Notes: generated from the sequence alone by a model not told the origin. A stretch of DNA of 64,000 bases from Liolophura sinensis (GCF_032854445.1 NC_088295.1:70329028-70393027); one strand, 5' to 3'; positions 49,624 to 60,176 are shown, counted from the first letter of the stretch. Made by a program: numbers and translations.

Positions 49624-50379
49624 CTAATTTGTATTTTTGCGGCTTTCCGTCACCACACCACGCCTCACGCGTGCAGCATATGACGAAACTCGTGAACAAC
49701 ACTGTGTGCAGTTATGTTCTATTGACATGCAAATTCGACATCCTTGCTGGCATTGGTCACTGGCGTGAAGGTCCGAGTGTGGCGTGAACTCATAACAGTT
49801 CTCACAACAGACCGCACGCAAAAGGGTTGCCTTGTGGCTAGATTGGCCGTATCGCCTGCATTCTGGCAGCTGTCCAGGAAAGGTAAATGCAATAGTGTCT
49901 CCGTCAAAGCTGATAAAGTCAGGCACAAATCTTCTTTTGTGGCATCTAAACCCAGTAACACAAATGCCGGTTCCTACATGAGAAAATTCATCGTCCGCAA
50001 ATCTAGGCTTCTGCAAACTGACGCACACGGCGTATGGTTTTAACGCCTTGATTATGGCTTCGTCCGACCCTTCATGGCGGGCCCAATGAAAAGTTACAGT
50101 CATAAAACATGGACATATCGGTGCGATCTCCCACTCTCCAAGGTCTGGCACAATGACAAATTCTTTCCTGATAAAATCCTGATGAGCCGCTAGAGTAGCA
50201 ACAGAGACATAGAAACAACGTTCAAAGTATTCTTTCTGGAAGCACACCAGGTCCTGCTTGATATCAATCTAATCGGATAAGGCACCAATAAAACCCCTTT
50301 GAACAGCACTGGCGAAAGACTCTCTGATTTCGACATGAAACACACCGACAACTGAGTTGTACTGCACAGGGCGACTCAT
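49624..50379 (-). pseudogene. LINE ORF1 (zinc-knuckle, nucleic-acid-binding) with one stop
   Basis: Starts at MSRPVQYNSVVGVFHVEIRE; an in-frame TAG at 50269-50271 interrupts it, then the same frame runs on to 49624 (about 250 codons in total). The C-terminal third is rich in Cys and His in a knuckle-like layout: C-x6-H, then CCENC, H-x3-H, C-x3-C-x2-C and H-x-C-x2-C near 49720-49850. ORF1 proteins of this kind package LINE RNA. The product is otherwise novel to me. Downstream the ORF2 endonuclease begins after about 500 bp. Confidence 0.65.
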
Positions 50380-50604
50380 GATGCCTGATAGTGTGACGAG
50401 TAGGACCCGCTCCTCTCTGTAAAGAAAGAAACTGTGGAGATTCGGTAATTTGCTGAATCTAGAACAGTCAGTAACACACAACAATAACAACATCGCACTA
50501 CTGCACTAAAAACACGTCAGCACTCAACGAAAACCAAGCCGAACTCAATGCAAACTTTGGACAAGAAAGAGATCTTCAAAACCAACGACCCTGAGATTAG
50601 TAGT

Positions 50605-51645
50605 CTCGTGTTGCTTTTTGAAAAATATGTATCCAACCAATATCATATACATGTGTAACTCACATCCAACATATAAAAGGAATATCACCGACTGGTTGGA
50701 AGCGAGTTGACAATATGTACATAGCATCAATTGAACAATGTTTTGGGAGAACTTGCAATCATTTGTAAATATTTGACACTGATACACCCACAAGGTGCGC
50801 CTATGGGAAAAATATTTTCAGCTTTCCACTTTTGTATAGCTAAACAAATGGATTTAATTCCACACATCTCTTCTGAAAAAGATCTGCATGTTTTGTAAGA
50901 ACAAATGAGCACCTTTAATCTGTTGTAGCAGCATAGTTTTGTTCAGTTGCAGTGGACAGACTGTTTTGTCGTAGCCCAGCTTCGCATTGCGAGCCTTGAA
51001 AATAGCCAAACGTGCTAGTCCACATACAACGTTGACAAAGTAATGGTTTACCTCTGCCTACAATCCACATTGCCAAATAGAAGCATTTGTTCATACCTGA
51101 GATCATTTAGTACATCAGTGAACGAGTACTGGATAAGGCCTTCTAACATCTGGCCAACGAATTTATGTAGCTATCTACAATAAGCACATTTCAAAAACAA
51201 ATGTAACAGATCTTCAAGGATGACACCGCACATATCACAGATATCCCTATCACTCATTCCCTATCAGACCAGTTTATGTTTCGTAAAGATAACATTTTGC
51301 AGAATCTTGATGTCTAACTATACACTTTGAGGACTTTTGCCTGGCCAGTTTGTCAGTTTCAAATACTGCTTTAAATTGAGAGTCGGTCAAGTTGCCGCCC
51401 AAGACGCAATACTTGTCGGTGGTCGCATACAGTGAGCTCTTAATAACTTACAATAATCCCTAGTTCTCTGGGAAAGCAGACCAGATTATTTCACACACTG
51501 CCATGCTCGGCAAAAAGCCTGGCACAACTTCGTACAGTAAGTCTTTCACACAAAATAAGACAGATATAATAAACAGGTCTGAAAACAAAGCGTTTCCATT
51601 CCTAACTAGTCGGCTATTGAAAGATACAGGCTGCCCCAAAATGTC
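50605..51645 (-). mobile_element. 5'-truncated LINE, 3' part only
   Basis: On the minus strand, ISDRDICDMCG-like sequence followed by ILEDLLHLFLKCAYC (about 51255-51180) is the C-x2-C...H-x4-C element found near the C-terminus of this LINE group. More broken coding follows to about 50760, then the 3' region. Its 3' end meets tRNA-Lys-like sequence (CACGAGACTACTAATCTCAG, near 50590-50610). The 5' end is cut at about 51645 against array sequence. Confidence 0.6.
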
Positions 51646-52658
51646 AGTGCCTGTCAGTCAACCCACGACCCTAAGGTTATGAGTCACATAGCCAGGCTGT
51701 TAAAATTATACTTGCAAAATCACATGGAGTAAAACCTTAGTCGTTTTACCCAGTACATCTGGATTTTTGGTCTTGTAGAGACTTGCAACGTGACGCGCTT
51801 CTGGCAGTGACGATAAGAAGAACAATGACTATGGCAATATAAAAATGATTCTCTTTGTTGGAACACCAGATAATTTTAACGTCATCTTTCAAGTTTTAAT
51901 CTTCAAAGAATAATCGGAGTTCAACAACAATAAAAAAGGTCAATAAATCACAAAGTAAATTTTGGGGGGGAGAAAGTCTTAATTTATTCACAGTTCAACA
52001 AGGTACATAGAAGGTGACTGCAAAGAAAATCATCTCACAAAGCAGCATTTAACAACAATATCACAGACAATTTAATCTGCTTTTGTGAACATATATCCAG
52101 ATTAAACAACTCTCAGTGGATACAAAACAGACTTGAAGGGTGACTAGATAGATAAATACGAAATAGAATCTTTCCATTCCTTAGTACATTTTTCGAATGC
52201 AAAATATGGAATCGAAAGAAGTCTTTAATAAAAATGACGCACAACGTAGGGCTCCAACCCACGGCCCTAAGGTTATGAGTCTCGGACTTTGCGAACTGAC
52301 ATAGCCAGGCTGTTAATACTATACTTGCAAAACCACATGGAGTAAATCTTTAGCCGTTTTACCCAGTACATCTGGATTTTAGGTCTTGTAGAGACTTGCA
52401 ACCTGACTCGCTTCTGGCAGTGACGGTAAGAAGAGCAATGACTATGTCAATATAAAAATGTTTCCCTTTGTTGGAACACTTGATAAATTTATCGTCATCT
52501 TCAAAGAATAATAGGAGTTGAACAACAATAATAAAGGTCAATTAATCACAATATAAATTTTGGTGAGAAACATTTGGACACGAAAGAGATCTTCAAAAGT
52601 ATTGTCTCGCAAAGTGGGGGTAGAACCCGCAAACTCGAGATTAAGAGTCTTCTGCTCT
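51645..52658 (-). repeat. tRNA-array units, reverse orientation
   Basis: The minus strand reproduces the array: a split tRNA-Lys remnant (52606-52658), spacer with TGTTCCAACAAAG, GACATAGTCATTGCTCTTCT and CTGGGTAAAACG.CTAA, a decayed tRNA-like unit (52238-52310), a second spacer partly unlike the right-hand array, and another decayed tRNA-like end near 51655-51697. Two spacer copies of the TGTTCCAACAAAG type are present (about 51865 and 52470). Confidence 0.8.
52238..52310 (-). pseudogene. Decayed tRNA-like copy (CAT in the anticodon position)
   Basis: 73 nt with the same layout as the neighbouring tRNA-Lys genes (GCCTGGCTATGTCAG start, GTGGGTTGGAGCCCTAC T-arm). The anticodon loop reads CTCATAA, the anticodon stem is unpaired (CGAGA against CCTTA), and the acceptor end is GTTGTGCG. 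Not expected to make a working tRNA. Confidence 0.6.
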
Positions 52659-55600
52659 TTTTTTTCCTCATTGTGTTTATTGATCACAACTGTTGAAATG
52701 TACAATATGAGATTGAGACAATATACACAGCACAGTTTTTATACCCAAAGTTAAAAACATAATATCACAGAAAGGTGGGCATGTATACACATATTTCTCT
52801 TTTAACAATCAAAAGTTATACTTAGTATTGTTACGGTATTGAAAACAGCAACAGAAAACAGACTCAGTGACACCAACGTAAAGACCATGGGATAAACACA
52901 CAATTCACAAATTGTCCTAGTCAGGTACTACGCTAGGTTAGCGAACGCGAACACAGTATACAGGTTACACAGAACTGGAACAGTCAAGCCTTTGAATGAC
53001 GTCACACCCGCAGAGCACAACACTGGGTAAATACAGGCATGGAGGTATAATCCACTTTAGAACAGTCACAGCTCCCGCAGAAACTCATAAACGAGCCGTT
53101 CAGAGACGTAGAGTAATGTCACCTTGTGGCAGAACGAACGTCTGCAAAACTGAAAACTTCAGTTTGGAGTCCTTGACGACCTTGTCGGTCAGGTGAGGTC
53201 AGCGTGTTAAACAAATTACACAGTCAACACTGTATAATCATAATAAAGATCCGAACACCAATAAACGTGACTTCCGCAGAAATTCACATAAACCAGACAT
53301 CAGTACTACTGTGGTACACAAACGGTGCCGGCATAAAAATCTGTCCTCCCAAACGAAACTGGCATCACCAGCTCATATAAATATAATGGACTCGATACGA
53401 GAGCGTCGCACACTCTCCTGGCTCTCAGTGGATGCAGCAAAAATACCTCCTCTCTGCACAGAAAACACGGCTTATATACGTGCCAGGTGGATTCAACTAT
53501 TTTTAAACACAGAATTAACAGCCAATGCACAGCCAGTTAAATAAACAAATCCTTGAACAAGGTGCTTTCCACCAGGTCCGCGCTGTACATATATAACAGA
53601 GCCTGTTATGCTTATAACATACAACACAAAGGTCCGCAGACTAACAGTACATGAAAACGTTAAATAGTCATACATAACAGTATACATTTAAAAAGCATAC
53701 ATGAGTTCTCCAGATTCAGATAATTTTATGACATGACTGTTTCGCAGAAATCGTTTGTAGAAATCTCCGTTCCGTCTTTTAGATCTATAGTAATCATGAT
53801 ACTGTTCAAACGTCTGTTTAACACGGTATACAAATAGTCTGTGGATATCAATATCAATGCCATGAAAAGTCTTTCAACGCCTTCTTTTTTGAATTACAAA
53901 TCTGGCCGCCGTAGAACATATTATGTTTACAGCATTTTCATTCACAAGTCTTGACTTCCCAAGGACGCCGAAAAGCAGTAAACATTCAAATGAATGGTAA
54001 GTTGGATACAAATGTGGGGCTTTTTGAAAAAGCGTTTCCAACAAATCATTTGCGTACAAGTGGAAATGGCTCAAAGCTTCACATTTCAAAAATATATGTA
54101 CTATATCTTCGGGTTCTTTTTCACATAAACAACACAAGGCTGAATTCACAGTTCCCATTTTAAACAGTTTTGTTTTTGTAAAAATGGCGTTGTGCAAAAT
54201 TTTAAAATCTAATTCTCACCACTCAGGATTCTTCAGTGTAAAGTTTACCAGTTCTAGAATTCTATCCATAGCCACATTAGGTAGGGAATTTTCCCACAGT
54301 TGCTCTGAGCCGCAAGACTTCTCCACACCTTTATTGAGACACATGTATAACTCCCGTGTTTGTATTAAGGAAACAAGTTTTTTCAATACCTCCATACTTT
54401 ACAACAATATCTTCAGACATTAATTCTGTCCGCCTAACAGTGGTATTTGTCCACTCAGTTGGGATGCATGACTTGGTAAGAGTAAGCATAGCTTTTAGTT
54501 TTCCTGCATCGGCGTTCGGGAAGCGCCCGGATACAATCTCTATCACCGCCTGAAATGGCAAATAACCAGGACTTACCTCATACAATAAGTGTTTTACCAG
54601 AACAATGCCACTGATAGTAAACGTGTCTGAGCTGAGTAACCTTCCGTTAACAGTTATTCTCGGATTAGAAAACAAAGGTTGGCACAATTTCTGGGACTTT
54701 GTCTCCACAATTAGATTTGCATGCTTAAGAAAATTATACCAACAGGCAAAAACTTCCTTATAGTAATGAGGAAGATTCTGAAAAGCACGATGAACATTTG
54801 ACATAAGGCGTGCGAGACCCTGTCAAAGGCTTTCTCTTGATCAAGCTTTAGTACATACATTTCGAGATTGTCCTCCGCTACACAATCGATAACATCTCTA
54901 ATACTCGCTACGGTGTCCGCTATATCTCGACCAGGAACTTTGAAATGACGATATGAGACTTTCCATAACACACTTTAGTCGGTTCGACAGACATCTAGAC
55001 AATATTTTGTAATCAACATTGAGCAAAGTCTCCAGTTTATTAGGCTGTTACGATCACCTTTTTGCTTATGTATAAGAGTGATCACACCAGAACGCATTGA
55101 GTGAGACAGATTGCCACAGGCAAAAGCCTGGGTGAAAACATCAAACAAAATGTTACATAACTCAGGCCAGAAGAAACAATAAAATTCAGCCGTGAGCCCG
55201 TCATTGCCAGGACTTTTGTTTTTCGCCATACCTTTCAGTGCCACCCACAATTCATCCTTTGTCAACTCCGTGTCACAGAAAGGTCTATTACCATCATCTA
55301 CTCGTAATTTTGTTTTCCTGATTGCATTTCTCTAAACTGAGAAAAAAAGAGGTATTTCTGTCACCCTCGACAGCCCATTGGGCCTAAGGCCGCAGAATAG
55401 CGCCTTTGCGATTTGATTTCCAATTCTAACTGACAAATTGATCTTCTGTCATAGTTGGGTATATTCGCAGCCCTCCTGTATTCACTATCCAACTGGCATT
55501 GAATGCTGAACATCTGATAACATCGTTCATCCTTTCTCTTCTTGCCAAATAATAGGGCTAACCTCTTAATATGGTTATCCCACCAGAGAGTAATTTCTTT

Positions 55601-55749
55601 TGTATACAGCTCGTTTTGTTTCTCTCTAACGATGAGTTCCTGTACACGATTAACGAAATCGTTGTCTTTCAATAATAGGTTGTTAAAAATAAATAACCCA
55701 GGACCTCGCTCAACAGTACAAAGATCTAGTCTGAGGAAAACGGTGCTGT
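52659..55749 (-). mobile_element. Left arm LINE (minus), 5'-truncated, with solo LTR inside
   Basis: From the endonuclease C-terminus (STVFLRL, 55749) through the linker (FVNRV.ELIVREKQ, LWWDNHIKRLALLFGKK), RT start (NKSPGNDGLTAEFYCFFWPE, 55265-55120), RT motif A (LKLDQEKAFDRVSH, near 54830), then a jump over motifs B and C to the C-terminal domain (NPRITVNGRLL; SALCCLCEKEPEDIVHIFLKC, 54160-54080). The 3' region is split by an LTR. It ends at a tRNA-Lys remnant. Related to the right arm base for base over most of its length, with scattered differences. Confidence 0.85.
52829..53679 (-). mobile_element. Solo LTR, 851 bp
   Basis: Begins TGTTACGG and ends ATAACA (TG...CA with the short inverted ends TGTTA/TAACA). 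It is flanked by GTAT on both sides (52825-52828 and 53680-53683). The right arm has the empty site CTTAGTATACATTT (as reverse complement), which proves a clean insertion. On the minus strand there is a TATATAAG box near 53478, followed by TTCTGTGCAGAG, as an LTR promoter would have. No internal coding part remains. Family (Gypsy, Bel or other) unknown; orientation inferred from the TATA box. Confidence 0.8.
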
Positions 55750-58363
55750 TGGGGACTTGAATGTGGTCTTTTCAACTCGCTATAGGGCAACTAAGGTCCT
55801 AGAAAAGGATAGGTCACGTCAGGTGTTTTTTGACTTTGTCAATGAGCACGACGTCAGAGATATGTGGAGGTATTGCCACCCTGATATGATTAGTTTTTCT
55901 TGGAAACGATATGCTAACGATGTATTACAACAAAGCCGCATTGATCATGTGTTTGTGAGCAGAGCGTTAACGGCTAAAGCACAATCAGTATACTACAGGA
56001 GAAATTCGTTTAGTGACCACAGCACCGTTTTCCTCAGACTAGATCTTTGTACTGTTGAGCGAGGCCCTGGGTTAATTATTACTAACAACCTATTATTGCA
56101 AGACAACGATTTCGTTAATCGTGTGCGGGAACTAATCGTTAGAGAGAAACAAAACGAGCTGTATACAAAAGAAATTACTCTCTGGTGGGATAACCATATT
56201 AAGAGGTTAGCCCTATTATTTGGCAAGAAGAGAAAGGATGAACGATGTTATCAGATGTTCAGCATTCAATGCAAGTTGGATAGTGAATACAGGAGGGCTG
56301 CGAATATACCTAACGATGACAGAACATCAATTTGTCAGTTAGAATTGGAACTCAAATCACAAAGGCGCTATTCTACGGTCCAAGGCCCAATGGGCTGTTG
56401 AGGGTGACAGAAATACCTCTTTTTTCTCAGTTTAGAGAAATGCAATCAGGGAAACAAAATTACGAGTAGATGATGGTAATAGGCCTTTCTGTGACACTGA
56501 GTTGACAAAGGATGAATTGTGCGTGGCACTGAAAGGTATGGCGAAAAACAAAAGTCCTGGCAATGACGGGCTCACGGCTGAATTTTATTGTTTCTTCTGG
56601 CCTGAGTTATGTAACATTTTGTTTGATGTTTTCACCCAGGATTTTGCCTGTGGCAATCTGCCTCACTCAATGCGTTCTGGTGTGATCACTCTTATACATA
56701 AGCAAAAAGGTAATCGTAACAACTCAATGCGTTCTGGTGTGATCACTCTTATACATAAGCAAAAAGGTAATCGTAACAACTCAATGCGTTCTGGTGTGAT
56801 CACTCTTATACATAAGCAAAAAGGTAATCGTAACAACTCAATGCGTTCTGGTGTGATCACTCTTATACATAAGCAAAAAGGTAATCGTAACAACCTAAAA
56901 AACTGGAGACCCATTACTTTACTCAATGTAGATAACAAAATATTGTCTAGATGTCTGTCGAACCGACTAAAGTGTGTTATGGAAAGTCTCATATCGTCAT
57001 TCCAAAGCTGCTGTGTGCCTGGTCGAGATATAGCGGACACCGTAGCGAGTATTAGAGATGTTTTCTACTGAAACAATGTAAACTCAATGTAACAATTGAG
57101 TTATTGTTTATGTCAAATGTTCATCGTGCTTTTCAGAATCTTCGTCATTACTATAAGGAAGTTTTTGCCTGTTGGTATAATTTTCTTAAGCATGCAAATC
57201 TAATTGTGGAAACAAAGTCCCAGAAATTGTGCCAAACTTCGTTTTCTAATCCGAGAATAACTGTTAACGGAAAGTTACTTAACTCAGACACATTTACTAG
57301 CATTGGCATTGTTCTGGTAAAACACTTATTGTATGAGGTAAGTCCTGGTTATTTGCCAGTTCAGGCGGTGATAGAGATTGTATCCGGGCGCTTCCCGAAC
57401 GCCGATGCAGGAAAACTAAAAGCTATGCTTACTCTTATCAAGTCATGCATCCCAACTGAGTGGACAAATACCACTGTTAGGCGGACAGAATTAATGTCTG
57501 AAGATATTGTTGTAAAGTATGGAGATATTTACAAAATATGTGTCTCAATAAAGGTGTGGAGAAGTCCTGCGGCTCAGAGCAACTGTGGGAAAATTTCCTA
57601 CCTAATGTGGCTATGGATAGAATTCTGGAACTGGTAAACTTTACACTGAAGAATCCTAAGTGGCGAGAATCAGATTTTAAAATTTTGCACAACGCCATTT
57701 TTACAAAAACAAAACTGTTTAAAATGGGAACTGTGAATTCAGCCTTGTGTAGTATATGTGAAAAAGAACCCGAAGATATAGTACATATATTTTTGAAATG
57801 TGAAGCTTTGAGCCATTTCCACCTGAACGTAAATGATTTGTGGGAAACACTTTTTCAAAAAGCCCCACATTTGTATCCAACTTACCATTCATTTGAATGT
57901 TTACTGCTTTTCGGCGTCTTTGGGAAGTCAAGACTTGTGAATGAAAATGCCGTAAACATAATATGTTCTACGGCCAGATCCGTAATTCTAAAAAGGCGTT
58001 GAAAGACTTTTCATGGCATTGATATTGATATCCACAGACTATTTGTATACCGTGTTAAACAGACTTTTGAACAGTATCAGGATTACTATAGATCTAAAAG
58101 ACGGAACGGAGATTTCTATAAACGATTTCTGCAAAACAGTCATGTCATAAAATTATCTTAATCTGGAGAACTCATGTATGCTTTTTAAATGTATACTAAG
58201 AATAACTTTTAATTGTTAGAAGAGAAATATGTGTATACATGCCCATCTTTCTGTGATATTATTTTTTTTAAATTTGGGGATAAAAACTGTGCTGTGTATA
58301 TTGTCTCAATCTCATATTGTACATTCAACTGTTGTAATCAATAAACACAATCAGAAGAAAAAG
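55750..58363 (+). mobile_element. Right arm LINE (plus), 5'-truncated, internally deleted
   Basis: Starts inside the endonuclease at GGDLNVVFS and has the catalytic-type SRIDHVFVS and SDHSTVFLR (55757-56060). The linker and RT start match the left arm, with a 57-bp segment present four times (56667-56894). RT then reads NWRPITLLNVDNKILSRCL and breaks after DTVASIRDVF (57069). Coding resumes at MSNVHRAFQNL (57110) through NPRITVNGKLL and SALCSICEKEPEDIVHIFLKC (57740-57815) to a stop near 58000. The 3' region ends in AATAAACACAAT then an A-rich run, joined to tRNA-Lys sequence. The YADD motif is deleted, so the copy cannot move by itself. Confidence 0.87.
56667..56894 (+). repeat. 57-bp unit x4, in frame within RT
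   Basis: Four consecutive, essentially identical units, each coding MRSGVITLIHKQKGNRNNS (19 residues). The left arm has a single unit at the same place (SMRSGVITLIHKQKGDRNS). The unit lies between the SPGNDGL block and NWRPITLLN of the reverse transcriptase. Since 57 is a multiple of 3, the frame is kept. Confidence 0.95.
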
Positions 58364-58415
58364 AGCACAAAACTCTTAATCTCGGGTTTGCGTGTTCGAG
58401 CCCTCACTTTGGACG
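58364..58415 (+). pseudogene. tRNA-Lys 3' part left by LINE insertion
   Basis: Matches tRNA-Lys from the D-stem (GAGCAC.A.ACTCTTAATCTCG) to the acceptor end, with changes shared with the left-arm remnant (GTTTGCG after the anticodon stem, CACTTTG in the acceptor). The 5' part of the tRNA is replaced by the LINE 3' end. Confidence 0.75.
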
Positions 58416-58684
58416 CCAATACTTTTATAGATCTCTTTCTTGACCAAATGTTTCTCACCAAAATTTACATTGTGATTAATTGATCTTTATTATTGTTGAT
58501 AAACTCCTATTATTGGAGTTCCAATAAAGAGAATAATTTTTATATTGCCATAGTCATTGCTCTTCTTACCGTCACTGCCAGAAGCGCGTCACGTTGAAAG
58601 TCTCTACAAGACCTAAAATCAAGTTGCACTGGGTAAAACGACTAAAGTTTTACTCCATGTGGTTTTGCCAGTATAATTTTAACA

Positions 58685-58757
58685 GCCTGGCTATGTCAGT
58701 GCGCAAAGTCCGAAACTCATAACCTTAGAGCCGTAGGTTGGAGCACTACGTTGGGCG
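58685..58757 (+). pseudogene. Decayed tRNA-like copy, repeated in every unit
   Basis: 73-nt tRNA-like segment; the same element starts at 59586, 60487, 61387, 62288 and 63188. It keeps the acceptor-like GCCTGGC/GTTGGGC pairing and a CTCATAA loop (CAT anticodon). The D-arm (TATGTCAGTGCGCAAAGTC) and anticodon stem are broken, and the T-loop is GTTGGAG or GTTGAAG instead of GTTCGAG. B-box loss should abolish Pol III transcription. Confidence 0.65.
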
Positions 58758-59202
58758 TAATTTTTATTAAAGACCTCGCTGTTGTCCATACTTTGCATTT
58801 GAAAAATGTACTCTTTAATTAATTGATGTATATGATTCTAGTTTTAAGGACTTTTTCTTGTCCAAATTTTGTGCTCCAAAATTTTATTTTTTGGATTGCA
58901 TGATTTATCTTGTTTTTTTAACTGTAATTATCCTGTGAAGCCTTATGCTTAAAAAATGATGCTAAATTTTACAATTTTTCCATTAATGAGTATCATTGTT
59001 ATATTGCCATCGTCACTGATGTTCTTACCCTGACTTGCCGGAAAAAAAACATGATGAAAAATAAGGCAATACATGTGTTTCTATACCTGTCTTTAGCAGA
59101 AACGCCTTACACTGCAAGTGTGACAAGACGGAAAATCAATATGTAGTGTGTACGACGATATTATGCTTTACTCTATGTTGTTCTCAATGTGTAATTTCAA
59201 CA

Positions 59203-59275
59203 GCCCGGCTAGCTCAGTCGGTAGAGCACGAGACTCTTAATCTCGGGGTCGTGGGTTCGAGCCCCATGTTGGGCG
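59203..59275 (+). tRNA. tRNA-Lys (CUU), unit 1
   Basis: 73-nt cloverleaf: acceptor GCCCGGC/GTTGGGC, D-arm GCTC/GAGC, anticodon stem CGAGA/TCTCG with loop CTCTTAA, T-arm GTGGG/CCCAT with TTCGAGC, discriminator G. The one weak pair is G49-T65 (wobble). A and B boxes are intact (TAGCTCAGTCGG, GGTTCGAGCC). TTTT at 59283-59286 is a Pol III terminator. Delivers lysine at AAG codons. Confidence 0.95.
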
Positions 59276-60103
59276 GCAATACTTTTATAGATCTCTTTCG
59301 TGTCCAAATGTTTCACACCAAAATTTACATTGTGATTGATTAACCTTTATTATTGTTGTTGAACTGCTATTATTCTTTGAAGATTAAAACTTGAAAGATG
59401 ACGTTAAAATTATCTGGTGTTCCAACAAAGAGAATCATTTTTATATCGACATAGTCATTGCTCTCCTTACCGTCACTGCCAGAAGCGAGTCACGTTGCAA
59501 ATGTTTACAAGACCTAAAGTTCAGATAAACTGGGTAAAACGACTAAAGTTTTTCTCCATGTGGTTTTGCAAGTATGATTTTAACAGCCTGGCTATGTCAG
59601 TGCGCAAAGTCCGAAACTCATAACCTTAGAGCCATAGGTTGGAGCACTACGTTGGGCGTAATTTTTATTAAAGACCTCGCTGTTGTCCATACTTTGCATT
59701 TGAAAAATGTACTCTTTAATTAATTGATGTATATGATTCTAGTTTTAAGGACTTTTTCTTGTCCAAATTTTGTGCTCCAAAATTTTATTTTTTGGATTGC
59801 ATGATTTATCTTGTTTTTTTAACTGTAATTATCCTGTGAAGCCTTATGCTTAAAAAATGATGCTAAATTTTACAATTTTTCCATTAATGAGTATCATTGT
59901 TATATTGCCATCGTCACTGATGTTCTTACCCTGACTTGCCGGAAAAAAAACATGATGAAAAATAAGGCAATACATGTGTTTCTATACCTGTCTTTAGCAG
60001 AAACGCCTTACACTGCAAGTGTGACAAGACGGAAAATCAATATGTAGTGTGTACGACGATATTATGCTTTACTCTATGTTGTTCTCAATGTGTAATTTCA
60101 ACA

Positions 60104-60176
60104 GCCCGGCTAGCTCAGTCGGTAGAGCACGAGACTCTTAATCTCGGGGTCGTGGGTTCGAGCCCCATGTTGGGCG
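60104..60176 (+). tRNA. tRNA-Lys (CUU), unit 2
   Basis: Identical to the unit 1 tRNA, including the T65 wobble. A TTTT terminator follows 8 nt downstream. The whole unit is nearly the same as unit 1, indicating a recent duplication or homogenisation. Confidence 0.95.

Larger units (their letters stand above)
45329..50555 (-). mobile_element. Nearly full-length, mutated L1/Tx1-like LINE
   Basis: Read on the minus strand: short 5' region, ORF1 (50379-49624), ORF2 with apurinic-type endonuclease (about 49090-48300, split by a SINE), reverse transcriptase (about 47840-46880), a C-terminal domain with a Cys/His-like stretch (46620-45446), and a ~110-bp 3' end. Many stops and frameshifts show it is dead. 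An identical 26-bp array segment flanks it on both sides (45270-45295 and 50556-50581), consistent with a long target duplication inside the tRNA satellite. Clade assignment is from RT motif style, not a phylogeny. Confidence 0.75.

Noticed and set aside
52659-58363. Twin-primed single LINE insertion as an explanation for the head-to-head LINE
   Set aside because: Twin priming yields non-overlapping inverted 5' and direct 3' segments. Here both arms carry the same coding region through to the same 3' end and share tRNA flank changes, so inverted duplication fits better.
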